The notes under the pieces are model-generated. The model was given only the letters and a program-made list of their open reading frames with translations. It searched no databases and was not told the DNA's origin. This document shows, in pieces, positions 27,265-36,540 of a DNA stretch of 37,938 nucleotides; the stretch's first letter is position 1; every line of letters starts with the position of its first letter. The position numbers were made by a program, and so were the translations under genes. This DNA is from Desulfosarcina sp. (GTDB taxonomy: Bacteria > Desulfobacterota > Desulfobacteria > Desulfobacterales > Desulfosarcinaceae), in assembly GCA_030145105.1 (NCBI GenBank), contig JAQYWF010000004.1, positions 1 through 37,938 of the forward strand. Direction: 5' to 3'.

Positions 27265-28176
27265 CTATGTGGCGCAATAATTACCGTTTTTTTCAACGAT
27301 TCGGCCTTCCTCAAGCAACAGTGCCAGGTTCTTACGGATCATCTGAGTTTCGAAAATCTGTTGAAGCCTGCTGTCGGGCATCCGGTTCCTGTATAAGGGT
27401 GAATTTTTGACCATCGCCGTCAGATCCATTCCTTTGCGGCACAAATCGAAAACCGCCGCCTTCTGCCGGTCAAAGGCCTTCAGGTAGCGATCAAAGGCGT
27501 CATCTGCATCCGTGAGGGCAATCGGCAGTTTATGGGAGGCACAGATCTGACGGTAGGGCAGGTTGCGGATCATCGACACGCTTTCCCGAAACCGATGGAT
27601 GTCGCCTTCCGGGTTTCCGTACCATGGCCCGAACCCGGTAAAATCGATATCGATGGAAAACAGCGTCCCCGAACGCTTCTCCAGAAAACAATAATGATCA
27701 TCCAGGTGGCCCGGCGCATAAATCGCCTGGAGCTGAATGGAGCCAAAATCCAGGACTTCACCGTCGACAAATTGGTGATCCGGTCGGCGCATGGGATGGA
27801 TGCCAAGGCGACTCGAGGCTACCCACGTCCAGTATTGCGCCTCCTTACGGTCTTCGACGAATCGCTGCCCGAGCAGTCGCAAGTCACCCACCGACACAGG
27901 GGTTTGGGCCGGCAATAACAGCTGCCGATCGTTCAGCACATGCCATGACAGAATATGATCGGGATGGGAGTGGCTGATGATCAGGGTATCGATGCGCGTC
28001 CGGCGATCGATCTCACCGATTCGTTCGGCGCCGATACCGGCATCGACCAGCACGGTCCGGTCCCCAATCATCAGGAACCCGTTGCAGTGGGGAAACCGGC
28101 CGTTTTCAGGTCCATGAACCAGCCAAAGGTCCTTGGCAACCGGTTGGAGAAAATGAATATCACAAAGGTGCTTCAT
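27265..28176 (-). CDS. MBL-fold metallo-hydrolase
   Basis: SHSHPDHI metal-binding motif, APGHLDDHYCF, SIDIDF. Confidence 0.9.
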   Translation of the reverse strand: MKHLCDIHFLQPVAKDLWLVHGPENGRFPHCNGFLMIGDRTVLVDAGIGAERIGEIDRRTRIDTLIISHSHPDHILSWHVLNDRQLLLPAQTPVSVGDLRLLGQRFVEDRKEAQYWTWVASSRLGIHPMRRPDHQFVDGEVLDFGSIQLQAIYAPGHLDDHYCFLEKRSGTLFSIDIDFTGFGPWYGNPEGDIHRFRESVSMIRNLPYRQICASHKLPIALTDADDAFDRYLKAFDRQKAAVFDLCRKGMDLTAMVKNSPLYRNRMPDSRLQQIFETQMIRKNLALLLEEGRIVEKNGNYCAT

Positions 28177-28244
28177 CGAATTAAAAACTCGTGTCTAACG
28201 GTTTTGATCGGTTGTTTGAAAACCTGTTGATACCCCATTTCTGA

Positions 28245-28454
28245 TCAGTTGAAAAGGGCCGGCACCAGTGCGAGGCCGAAGATAGTTGTCGACCCGGCAA
28301 CCAGCCATGCCTCATGAATCAAGACGTGCAAGGTAATGCCTGGACTGAAAACGGCATCGACACGCAGCTTTTCATGACCCACGCACCAGATGCCCCCTCC
28401 CAGCAAACGATACCTTATGGTAAGGGTTTCCAGTTTTTTTAACCCCCCGAGCAT
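28245..28454 (-). CDS. small hypothetical protein
   Basis: 69-aa ORF filling the intergenic gap; hydrophobic C-terminus; no clear RBS. Confidence 0.35.
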   Translation of the reverse strand: MLGGLKKLETLTIRYRLLGGGIWCVGHEKLRVDAVFSPGITLHVLIHEAWLVAGSTTIFGLALVPALFN

Positions 28455-28521
28455 GATATAAAACCGTTGTTAGAAATTGTATTCAACGACTGCAGCATCA
28501 GAAAGCGCTGGAAGGACCATC

Positions 28522-29550
28522 ATGAAAGCGATGTTATTTAAGAATGTGGCCATCGAGGCGGTGGCCTGTGCACTACCGACGACGATCATCACCTCTGCCG
28601 AGATAGAGTCGCAGCTTTCGGCCACGTTGGACCGCATCGGTATCAAGCCTGGGATTATCGAAGGACTCTCAGGCATCCGGGAGCGGCGCTTCTGGGACAT
28701 CGACCAGCAAGCCAGCGACGTGGCCACCCTGGCTGCCGAAAAAGTATTGGAGCAAACCGGCATTCCCCGCGAGGCCATCGGTTGCTTGATCAGCACCTCG
28801 GTCTCCAAAGACTATATCGAGCCATCCGTGGCCAGCCTGGTGCACGGCAATCTAAAACTTGCCGACCACTGCATCAACTATGACCTGGGCAACGCCTGCC
28901 TGGGTTTTGTCAACGCCATGGCCAGCATGGGCATGATGATCGACGCCGGTCTGGTCGACTACGGACTCATCGTAGATGGGGAAAATTCACGGGAAGTGGT
29001 CGAGGCGACCATCCAACGGCTGCGGCGACCGGATGCCAAGCCGGAGGATTTCAGGGACCAGTTCGCCACCCTCACGTTAGGCTCCGGGGCGGTGGCCATG
29101 ATCCTATGCCACAGGCGTCTGTCCACATCCGGCCACGTGGTCAATGGGTCGGTGACTCGCGCGGCCACGCGCCACAGCCGCCTCTGTCTGGGACAGCGGG
29201 ACCGGATGACCGCCGATGCGTCCAAGGTACTGATCTTCGGCGTGGAACTGGCCAAGAAAACCTGGGACTTGGCCAGCATCAGCCTGAACCGCTGGAGCGA
29301 TGCGCAAATCAACGCCTACATACCCCACCAGGTAAGCCGGCGAAACATGGACGTGCTCAACGACAAGCTGGGGTTGACCCCGAAAAAACATCATCTGAAC
29401 TTTCCCACCCTGGGCAACATCGGTCCGGCAGCCGTGCCCATCACCTTAGGCCAGGCCGCCGAATCCGGCCGAATCCGAGCGGGCGACCACGTGGCGCTCA
29501 TGGGGATCGGCAGCGGACTCAACTGCTCCATGATGAGCGTGACCTGGTAG
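28522..29550 (+). CDS. 3-oxoacyl-ACP synthase III-like (KAS III/OleA-like thiolase-fold) protein
   Basis: YDLGNACLGFVNAM (Cys), AYIPHQVS (His), TLGNIGPAAVP (Asn); C-terminal GIGSGLNCSMM. Confidence 0.88.
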   Translation: MKAMLFKNVAIEAVACALPTTIITSAEIESQLSATLDRIGIKPGIIEGLSGIRERRFWDIDQQASDVATLAAEKVLEQTGIPREAIGCLISTSVSKDYIEPSVASLVHGNLKLADHCINYDLGNACLGFVNAMASMGMMIDAGLVDYGLIVDGENSREVVEATIQRLRRPDAKPEDFRDQFATLTLGSGAVAMILCHRRLSTSGHVVNGSVTRAATRHSRLCLGQRDRMTADASKVLIFGVELAKKTWDLASISLNRWSDAQINAYIPHQVSRRNMDVLNDKLGLTPKKHHLNFPTLGNIGPAAVPITLGQAAESGRIRAGDHVALMGIGSGLNCSMMSVTW

Positions 29551-29621
29551 GCCGGCCATCCGCTGCCGGTTGGATGCAAAAAGCACCACTGGTTACTATT
29601 GCAGCTTGTCTGATAGGCGTC

Positions 29622-31154
29622 TTAAGCGATCGAATCATTTTTTATCGACCCACGATAGGCTTGTCTGCGCAATCCATATTTGCGCATCTTGTAGTGAATC
29701 AGCTGCCGCGATACATTCAGCATCCTTGCGGCTGAGGAAACATTGCCACCGGTTGACCTCAGGGCGTCATCAATCATCTTCAGTTCCTGTTCCTGCCGTT
29801 GTTTCCGAAGGTCCCGCACACCGGCTCCGGGGGGTGCTGTACCAAGGTTGGGGTCGCCGATTTTCTCGACCGGTGAGGTTGCCGGACGATCCACTGGCAT
29901 CACCTGCAGCGGCGGGCCTTCATCATGAATTTGATGCAGAAGCAGATGCGGTGGCAGGTGGGAAATAGCGAGGGTCGTGTCCGGCCCGATGGTGTTCATG
30001 GCCCCTTCGATGAGATGTTCGAGTTCACGGACGTTTCCCGGCCAGTGATAGGTTCGAAAAAACTGCATGACCGTTTCGCTGACCGCGCACACCTTTTTGC
30101 CAAGGGACAGATTATTTTTATAAATGAAATGGCGGGCCAGCGTTTCGATCCCTTCCGGCTGTTCGCGCAAGGGGGGGATGGCAATGTAAACCACCGCCAG
30201 ACGGTAATACAGATCCATGCGCAGCTGCCGTTCGCGAATGGCCTTGTGGGCGGGTATGTTAACGGAGCTGATGATTTTCAAGGCTACTGGCACTTCACCA
30301 GAAGCCCCGACACGGCGGATTTTTTTCTCCTGCAGGACGCGCAGCAGTTTTGACTGAAGGGCAATGGGCATGGAATTGATCTCATCCAGAAAAAGCGTGC
30401 CGCCGTTGGCCTGTTCGAAGAGACCCATCTTGTCTACAGCGCCGGTGAACGCCCCCTTTACCGTTCCGAATAGAAGGCCCTCAAGCAGCGTGTCCGGAAT
30501 CGCCGCGCAATTGATGCCCACAAAGGGATTGTCCCTGCGGGGGCTGTAGTTGTGAATGCCCTGGGCAAACATCTCTTTGCCCGATCCGGTTTCACCGAAG
30601 AGCATCACCGGGGAACTGCTCTCTGCAGCCAGACGGGCCATGGTCAAGGCCTGGAGAATGCTATTTTCTACACCCATGATATCGGAAAACTGGTATCTGG
30701 TGCCATTGGCCAGCTCCGGAGGCGTGCTCGGCGACAGGGTGGAAAAACCGGACATGACTTTTTCCAGTAGATTGTAGTTTTTTACAAAACAGATGGCGCC
30801 CGCCAGTGCTCCGTTGAGGTGCAGCGGGAAGACACTGTGGATCGTGTTGGCCAGTTTACCTTTGCAGGTCCGGTAAAAAAACAGCCTGCCGAAAATGGGT
30901 GTGGCGACTTCCAGGCACCTGAATATCAGGCTGTCGTGCCAGTTTAACCGATAGATGTCCGACACCCGCTTGCCGATGACATTTGCGGGTCGCAGATCGT
31001 CAATACTCGCCTGGGCTTCGTTGTAGAACAGGATGCGGCCGCCGGTGTCGGTGATGATGATGCCTTCATCAAAGGCATCGAACACCGGCAAAAAATCGAA
31101 GTTGTCGAAATGAGGTAAAATAGGTCCATTCGCGGATTGGTCAGACAAGGTCAT
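29622..31154 (-). CDS. PAS-containing sigma54-dependent transcriptional activator
   Basis: PAS N-term, LFGETGSGKEMFAQGIHNYS Walker A, GAFTGA, GGTLFLDEINSMP, C-terminal Fis HTH. Confidence 0.95.
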   Translation of the reverse strand: MTLSDQSANGPILPHFDNFDFLPVFDAFDEGIIITDTGGRILFYNEAQASIDDLRPANVIGKRVSDIYRLNWHDSLIFRCLEVATPIFGRLFFYRTCKGKLANTIHSVFPLHLNGALAGAICFVKNYNLLEKVMSGFSTLSPSTPPELANGTRYQFSDIMGVENSILQALTMARLAAESSSPVMLFGETGSGKEMFAQGIHNYSPRRDNPFVGINCAAIPDTLLEGLLFGTVKGAFTGAVDKMGLFEQANGGTLFLDEINSMPIALQSKLLRVLQEKKIRRVGASGEVPVALKIISSVNIPAHKAIRERQLRMDLYYRLAVVYIAIPPLREQPEGIETLARHFIYKNNLSLGKKVCAVSETVMQFFRTYHWPGNVRELEHLIEGAMNTIGPDTTLAISHLPPHLLLHQIHDEGPPLQVMPVDRPATSPVEKIGDPNLGTAPPGAGVRDLRKQRQEQELKMIDDALRSTGGNVSSAARMLNVSRQLIHYKMRKYGLRRQAYRGSIKNDSIA

Positions 31155-31310
31155 TCTCCAAGGCTGGTTGTTTAGGGTAAGTTTTCAATAAAGGCATTAT
31201 ATGTAAAAAAAATAGTCAATGAAAACATTTTTCCACTAAAATTTGTACGATTTTTTGTCGGTTTTCATGTTCAAACGGTAAGCCCTCCTGCGAAAAACCC
31301 ATCCATTGAC

Positions 31311-31326
31311 CGACATACTTTTGTCG
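31311..31326. promoter_or_regulatory. dyad CGACA-N6-TGTCG, candidate activator site for the MttB-like operon
   Basis: About 105 bp upstream of the -24/-12 element; extra TGTCG half site at 31256-31260. Confidence 0.45.
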
Positions 31327-31431
31327 CAATATATTAATAATGTAATAATTTCTGTATCTTATAAGTACATTTGCCTGCTTGATGTGAATAACCTGGGATG
31401 TCGGCTATCTTTTTGGTAAACCGGTCCGGCA

Positions 31432-31446
31432 TGGCATGCAACCTGC
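31432..31446 (+). promoter_or_regulatory. sigma54 -24/-12 promoter TGGCATGCAACCTGC
   Basis: GG-N10-GC spacing; located between sigma54 activator and MttB-like gene. Confidence 0.65.
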
Positions 31447-31559
31447 TCCCAATCATCGTAACTTCCAATGGGTGGGAAGTATTTCAGACGACAACACCGC
31501 AAGATCCGATCCCGTGCCTATCCAGGTGCCGCCACTAACCGCAACAAGGAGGATCGATC

Positions 31560-32987
31560 ATGTATGACCGCATGCAAACGTTCACCGCGAACCAGATGAC
31601 CCGGATTCACGATGCATCCATGGAACTACTGTCCAGCGTCGGTGTGGCCTTCAATGAACCCGAAGCTTTGGAGATCTTCGCATCCAACGGGTTCAAGGTA
31701 GATGGAAAAACGGTTTTCATGACCGAGGCCCAGATACAAAAATCGCTCGAGACCGCCCCTTCACGGTTCACGGTGACTGCACGGAATCCAGAAAAAAGTG
31801 TTGCCGTGGGAGAGGACGATTTCGTATTTGCACCCGGCTACGGCGCACCCTTCATCGCCCTGCCGGACGGTAGCCAGCGGGAAGCCACCATGGCGGACTA
31901 TGACAATTTCTGCAAACTGATCCAGACATCCAAAACGATGGACATGAACGGGTTCATGATGGTGGAACCGGGCGATGTGGCGCCTGAGACCGCCAACCTG
32001 GACATGATCTTCTCCAGCATCGTGTTGTGCGACAAACCTTTTATGGGAAGTCCGGTATCCAAACAGGGCGCCTTAGACTGCATCGAGATGGCCTCCATCA
32101 TATGGGGCGGCAAAGACAAGCTCATCGCCGCGGGTCCGGTTTCGGTGTCCCTGATCAATTCATTGTCGCCGCTTCAGTTTTCCGACGAGATGGCCGGCTC
32201 CCTGATTGAACTGGCCCGGGCCAACCAGGCCTGCGTGATCGCCTCGCTGATCGTGGCGGGTTCGTCCGGGCCGGTGACCCTGTCCGGCGGATTGGCTTTG
32301 CAGAATGCCGAGATCCTGGCGGGTATCACCCTGGCACAACTGGTCAATCCTGGTGCACCGGTCGTCTATGGATCCACATTCTCGGCGATGGATATGCGCA
32401 CCGGCGGATTGGCCATTGGCTGCCCGGAACTGTCCATGGTGGTTTCGGCCACTGCTCAGATGGCACGATTTTACAAGCTCCCCAGCCGCAGCGGGGGCGG
32501 CTTGACCGATGCCCATTTCCCGGATGGCCAAGCCGCGGCGGAATCCGCCCTGGCCCTTTCGACCGCTGCCCGCAGCGGCGTCAACTTCATCCTCCATTCG
32601 GCAGGAATATTGGGTTCTTTTATCGCCATGAGTTTTGAAAAATTCCTCATGGACGAAGAGATGTGCGGCATCATCCGCAAGCTGATCAAACCCATCGATG
32701 TCTCCGCTGAAGCCATCGATGTTGAGATGATTAAAAACGTGGGCATCGGCGGTCAGTACCTGACCCAGCCCAAAACATTCAAGCTGTGTCGCACGGAATT
32801 CTACATGACGGACTTTTCAAACCGGCAGAATTATGCCGGCTGGCGGGCTGCCGGTTCCAAGCGTATCGACCAGGTCGCCACCGAGAGCCTGAGCCGCCGC
32901 TTGGCCGCTTATGAAAAACCGCCCATCGACCCGGATGTGGAAACGGCGTTGGCTGCCTACGTCGCTAATCGCAAGAATAAATCTTGA
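31560..32987 (+). CDS. MttB/MtgB-like non-pyrrolysine trimethylamine-methyltransferase family protein
   Basis: 475 aa continuous ORF; GGGLTDAHFPDGQAAAESAL and MttB-superfamily architecture; no internal TAG; AGGAGGATCGATC before ATG. Confidence 0.92.
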   Translation: MYDRMQTFTANQMTRIHDASMELLSSVGVAFNEPEALEIFASNGFKVDGKTVFMTEAQIQKSLETAPSRFTVTARNPEKSVAVGEDDFVFAPGYGAPFIALPDGSQREATMADYDNFCKLIQTSKTMDMNGFMMVEPGDVAPETANLDMIFSSIVLCDKPFMGSPVSKQGALDCIEMASIIWGGKDKLIAAGPVSVSLINSLSPLQFSDEMAGSLIELARANQACVIASLIVAGSSGPVTLSGGLALQNAEILAGITLAQLVNPGAPVVYGSTFSAMDMRTGGLAIGCPELSMVVSATAQMARFYKLPSRSGGGLTDAHFPDGQAAAESALALSTAARSGVNFILHSAGILGSFIAMSFEKFLMDEEMCGIIRKLIKPIDVSAEAIDVEMIKNVGIGGQYLTQPKTFKLCRTEFYMTDFSNRQNYAGWRAAGSKRIDQVATESLSRRLAAYEKPPIDPDVETALAAYVANRKNKS

Positions 32988-33121
32988 CGGTGGGCACCAG
33001 TTGACTTATGGGTCAGCCTTAATATGGAGTTTCAATTTTACCAGTTGAAATATTATAAATCGACCAAGATGCAGCACCATCATCGCTAAAATTCTATCAC
33101 CCACATTCAGGAGGTTCATTT

Positions 33122-33745
33122 ATGGCAATCCAGGAGATCTTCAACGCGGTACTGGCATTTGACGAGGCGACGGTAATATCAAAGACTCAGGCGGAACTGG
33201 ACGGCGGCACGGATATTGGCACCATCTTGAACGACGGTCTGATCAGCGCCATGGACGAGGTGGGCGAACGCTTTAGCGCCGGTGAGCTCTTCGTGCCCGA
33301 GATGCTCATGGCCGCCCAGGCCATGAAGGCGGGCCTGAAGATTCTAAAGCCCCACCTTAGTGCCGGCCAGAGCAAGAGCAAGGGTGTTGTGGTCATCGGC
33401 ACGGTCAAGGGCGACCTGCACGACATCGGCAAGAACCTGGTCTCGATGATGATGGAAGGGGCCGGCTTCGAGGTGGTCGATTTAGGGGTGGACGTGGACA
33501 GCGAAAAGTTCGTCAAGACGGCGGCGGAAAAGAGCGCTGACGTGATCGCCCTGTCGGCCCTGTTGACCACGACCATGCCGTCCATGGAGAGCACGGTCAA
33601 GGCGGTCAAAGAGGCGGGCATGGCCACGCGTACGATCATCGGCGGGGCGCCGGTGACCCAGGCCTTTGCCGACCAGATCGGCGCGGACGGCTACAGTGCC
33701 GACGCACCGGGAGCGGTCAAGCTGGTCAAGCAGTTGGTGGCGTAA
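33122..33745 (+). CDS. corrinoid (B12-binding) methyl-carrier protein, MtgC/MttC-like
   Basis: GTVKGDLHDIGKNLVSMMMEGAGFEVVDLGVDV contains DxHxxG. Confidence 0.95.
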   Translation: MAIQEIFNAVLAFDEATVISKTQAELDGGTDIGTILNDGLISAMDEVGERFSAGELFVPEMLMAAQAMKAGLKILKPHLSAGQSKSKGVVVIGTVKGDLHDIGKNLVSMMMEGAGFEVVDLGVDVDSEKFVKTAAEKSADVIALSALLTTTMPSMESTVKAVKEAGMATRTIIGGAPVTQAFADQIGADGYSADAPGAVKLVKQLVA

Positions 33746-33789
33746 GTCAGACGACGAATGTCGGATGACTGAGGACCGAGGGCTGAACC

Positions 33790-33826
33790 CAGGAACCAGA
33801 GACCAGGAACCAGAAACCAGAGACCT
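33790..33826. repeat. short degenerate tandem repeat (CAGGAACCAGAGAC-like)
   Basis: CAGGAACCAGAGACCAGGAACCAGAAACCAGAGAC read directly. Confidence 0.7.
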
Positions 33827-33843
33827 TGAACCCGGAGCATATC

Positions 33844-34641
33844 ATGATCATCATTGGAGAACTGATCAACGCCAGCCGCAAGGCGATCAAGGCGGCCATC
33901 GAGGCGCAGGATGCGGCGGCCATCCAACAGGTGGCCGCCGACCAGGCCACGGCCGGGGCGGATTACATCGACGTCAACGCGGGCATCTTCGTGGGCAAGG
34001 AGCCCGAATACCTGCGTTGGCTGGTGGAGGCCGTGCAGCAGGTGACCGACAAGCCCTGCGCCATCGACAGCCCGGACCCTGCGGCCATCGAAGCGGCCCT
34101 TGCCGTCCACCAGGGTACGCCCATGATCAACTCGATCAGCCTGGAGAAGGAGCGCTACGACAAGCTCATGCCGGTCATCGCCGGCACACAGATGAAGGTG
34201 ATCGCCCTTTGCATGAGCGATGCAGGCATGCCCCAGACCGTGGACGACCGCATGCGCATCGCCGACGAACTGGTGGGCGGGCTGATCAAGAACAACATCC
34301 CGGTGGAAAACATCTTCGTGGACCCGCTGGTGCAGCCGCTGTCTGTGGACAAGACCTTCGGGGTGGAGTTCATCAACACCATCGAAAAGATTGTGGCGAC
34401 CTTTCCCGGCATCCACACGGCCTGCGGGCTGAGCAACATCTCATACGGGTTGCCGGCGCGCCAGTTCATGAACCGGACCTTCATGACCCTGGCGATTGCC
34501 AAGGGCCTGGACGGGGCAATCATCAACCCGCTGGACGGCCGCATGATGGCCACGATCATCGCCGCCGAAGCCCTGGCCGGCCGCGACAACTTTTGCATGA
34601 ACTACCTCAAGGCCTTCCGGGCCGGCATGTTCGAAGGATAA
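33844..34641 (+). CDS. methyltetrahydrofolate:corrinoid methyltransferase (MtgA/MeTr-like, pterin-binding)
   Basis: MIIIGELINASRKAIKAAIEAQD...ADYIDVNAG...AIDSPDPAAIEAAL. Confidence 0.92.
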   Translation: MIIIGELINASRKAIKAAIEAQDAAAIQQVAADQATAGADYIDVNAGIFVGKEPEYLRWLVEAVQQVTDKPCAIDSPDPAAIEAALAVHQGTPMINSISLEKERYDKLMPVIAGTQMKVIALCMSDAGMPQTVDDRMRIADELVGGLIKNNIPVENIFVDPLVQPLSVDKTFGVEFINTIEKIVATFPGIHTACGLSNISYGLPARQFMNRTFMTLAIAKGLDGAIINPLDGRMMATIIAAEALAGRDNFCMNYLKAFRAGMFEG

Positions 34642-34650
34642 TTGTACCTA

Positions 34651-34696
34651 AAAAAGGCCCAGACCCTTTGGAACTGAGGATCCGGGCCTTCTTTTT
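34651..34696 (+). terminator. rho-independent terminator after the methyltransferase operon
   Basis: AAGGCCCAGA...TCCGGGCCTT followed by CTTTTT. Confidence 0.8.
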
Positions 34697-34838
34697 CCAC
34701 GCTTCACGCCTGCGTTTCTGCGTCCCCTTTCGTCGCTTTTAAAATCCGCGTTCAAATTGTCACCAAATATGATAATATACCGTGTTGATTAACCATCTTT
34801 ACCCGATACAACCATTTCATTGAGAGGAAAAGCGATCG

Positions 34839-36521
34839 ATGAGCACCGATCCCAATAAAGTCATCTATTCCATGATGCGCGTCAGCAAATTCTACAATAA
34901 AAAGCCAGTTATCAAGGATATCTCCCTGAGTTACTTCTATGGGGCCAAAATTGGTGTGCTGGGTCTTAACGGCTCCGGGAAAAGCACCCTGCTGAAAATA
35001 ATGGCCGGCGTAGACAAGGACTTCAACGGTGAAACCATCCTGTCCAAAGGCTACACCATCGGCTATCTGGAGCAGGAACCGCTGGTAGACGAAACCAAGA
35101 CCGTTCGGGAAATTGTCCAGCAGGGCGTGCAGGAGACAGTTGACCTGTTAGATGAATTCAACCGCATCAATGAACGCTTTGCCGAACCCATGTCCGATGC
35201 AGAGATGGACAAACTAATTCAGCGCCAGGGCGAAGTCCAAGAGAAACTCGACGCCATGGATGCATGGGATCTGGAGTCCCGGCTGGAGATGGCCATGGAT
35301 GCCCTGCGATGCCCGCCCGGTGACACATCGGTGAATTTCATCTCCGGCGGTGAACGTCGTCGGGTGGCTCTGTGCCGCCTGCTGCTCAACAAACCCGACA
35401 TCCTGCTTTTGGACGAACCCACCAACCACCTGGACGCCGAATCAGTGGCATGGTTGGAGCAGCATTTACAGCAGTACGCCGGAACCATTATCGCCGTGAC
35501 CCATGACCGCTATTTCCTCGACAATGTGGCCGGCTGGATTCTTGAACTGGATCGGGGCCAGGGTATTCCCTGGAAGGGCAACTACAGCTCATGGCTCGAG
35601 CAAAAACAGAACCGACTGGCCAACGAAGAGAGGTCCGAAAGCGAACGCCAGAAAACATTGAAACGGGAACTCGAATGGATTCGCATGGCACCCAAGGGGC
35701 GTCGGGCCAAATCCAAGGCACGCATCACCTCCTACGAGAAACTGATGGATCAGGAAAACCAGCGCTTGTCCAAAGACCTGGAAATCTATATCCCACCTGG
35801 TCCCCGACTGGGAAACTTGGTCATCCAAGCCAAGGGGGTAACCAAGGGCTACGATAACAAGCTGCTGGTGGAAAACATGGACTTTTCCCTTCCCCCCGGC
35901 GGCATCGTGGGCGTTATCGGGCCCAACGGTGCCGGAAAGACCACCCTGTTTCGCATGATTACCGGTCAGGACCAGCCGGACAACGGATCGGTCGCTATCG
36001 GCGAGACGGTGAGTTTGGCCTATGTGGACCAGAGTCGCGATGTGCTGGACCCGGAAAAGAATATCTGGGAAATGGTTTCCGGCGGCCAGGATACCATTGA
36101 GCTGGGCGACCGCCAGGTAAATTCCCGGGCTTACGTGGCCCGGTTCAATTTTTCCGGATCCGACCAGCAAAAAAAAGTGGGCATGCTTTCCGGGGGTGAA
36201 CGCAACCGGGTGCACCTGGCCCGCATTCTCAAATCAGGAGCCAACGTGCTGTTGCTGGACGAACCCACCAATGATTTAGATGTCAACACCATGCGGGCCT
36301 TGGAAGAGGCCCTGGAAAATTTCGGTGGATGCGCCGTGGTCATCAGCCATGACCGCTGGTTTTTGGACCGCATCGCCACCCACATGCTGGCCTTCGAAGG
36401 CAACAGCCAGGTGGTCTGGTTCGAAGGTAATTACTCTGACTACGAGCAAGACCGTAAAAAAAGGTTGGGAGCGGCGGCGGATCAACCCCACCGCATCAAG
36501 TACCGGCAGTTGACGAGATAA
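34839..36521 (+). CDS. ettA: ABC-F translational throttle protein EttA
   Basis: Two ABC domains ([18 protein letters not shown]), arm and linker typical of Ett[20 protein letters not shown]. Confidence 0.95.
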   Translation: MSTDPNKVIYSMMRVSKFYNKKPVIKDISLSYFYGAKIGVLGLNGSGKSTLLKIMAGVDKDFNGETILSKGYTIGYLEQEPLVDETKTVREIVQQGVQETVDLLDEFNRINERFAEPMSDAEMDKLIQRQGEVQEKLDAMDAWDLESRLEMAMDALRCPPGDTSVNFISGGERRRVALCRLLLNKPDILLLDEPTNHLDAESVAWLEQHLQQYAGTIIAVTHDRYFLDNVAGWILELDRGQGIPWKGNYSSWLEQKQNRLANEERSESERQKTLKRELEWIRMAPKGRRAKSKARITSYEKLMDQENQRLSKDLEIYIPPGPRLGNLVIQAKGVTKGYDNKLLVENMDFSLPPGGIVGVIGPNGAGKTTLFRMITGQDQPDNGSVAIGETVSLAYVDQSRDVLDPEKNIWEMVSGGQDTIELGDRQVNSRAYVARFNFSGSDQQKKVGMLSGGERNRVHLARILKSGANVLLLDEPTNDLDVNTMRALEEALENFGGCAVVISHDRWFLDRIATHMLAFEGNSQVVWFEGNYSDYEQDRKKRLGAAADQPHRIKYRQLTR

Positions 36522-36540
36522 TGCAAACGGATTGACTCCC

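Noticed and set aside
31560-32987. Pyrrolysine-containing MttB
   Set aside because: The ORF is continuous with no in-frame TAG, so it belongs to the non-Pyl MttB superfamily.
33666-34742. 358-aa + strand ORF rich in Arg/Gly/His
   Set aside because: Out-of-frame with the corrinoid protein and methyltransferase, which have clear family motifs.
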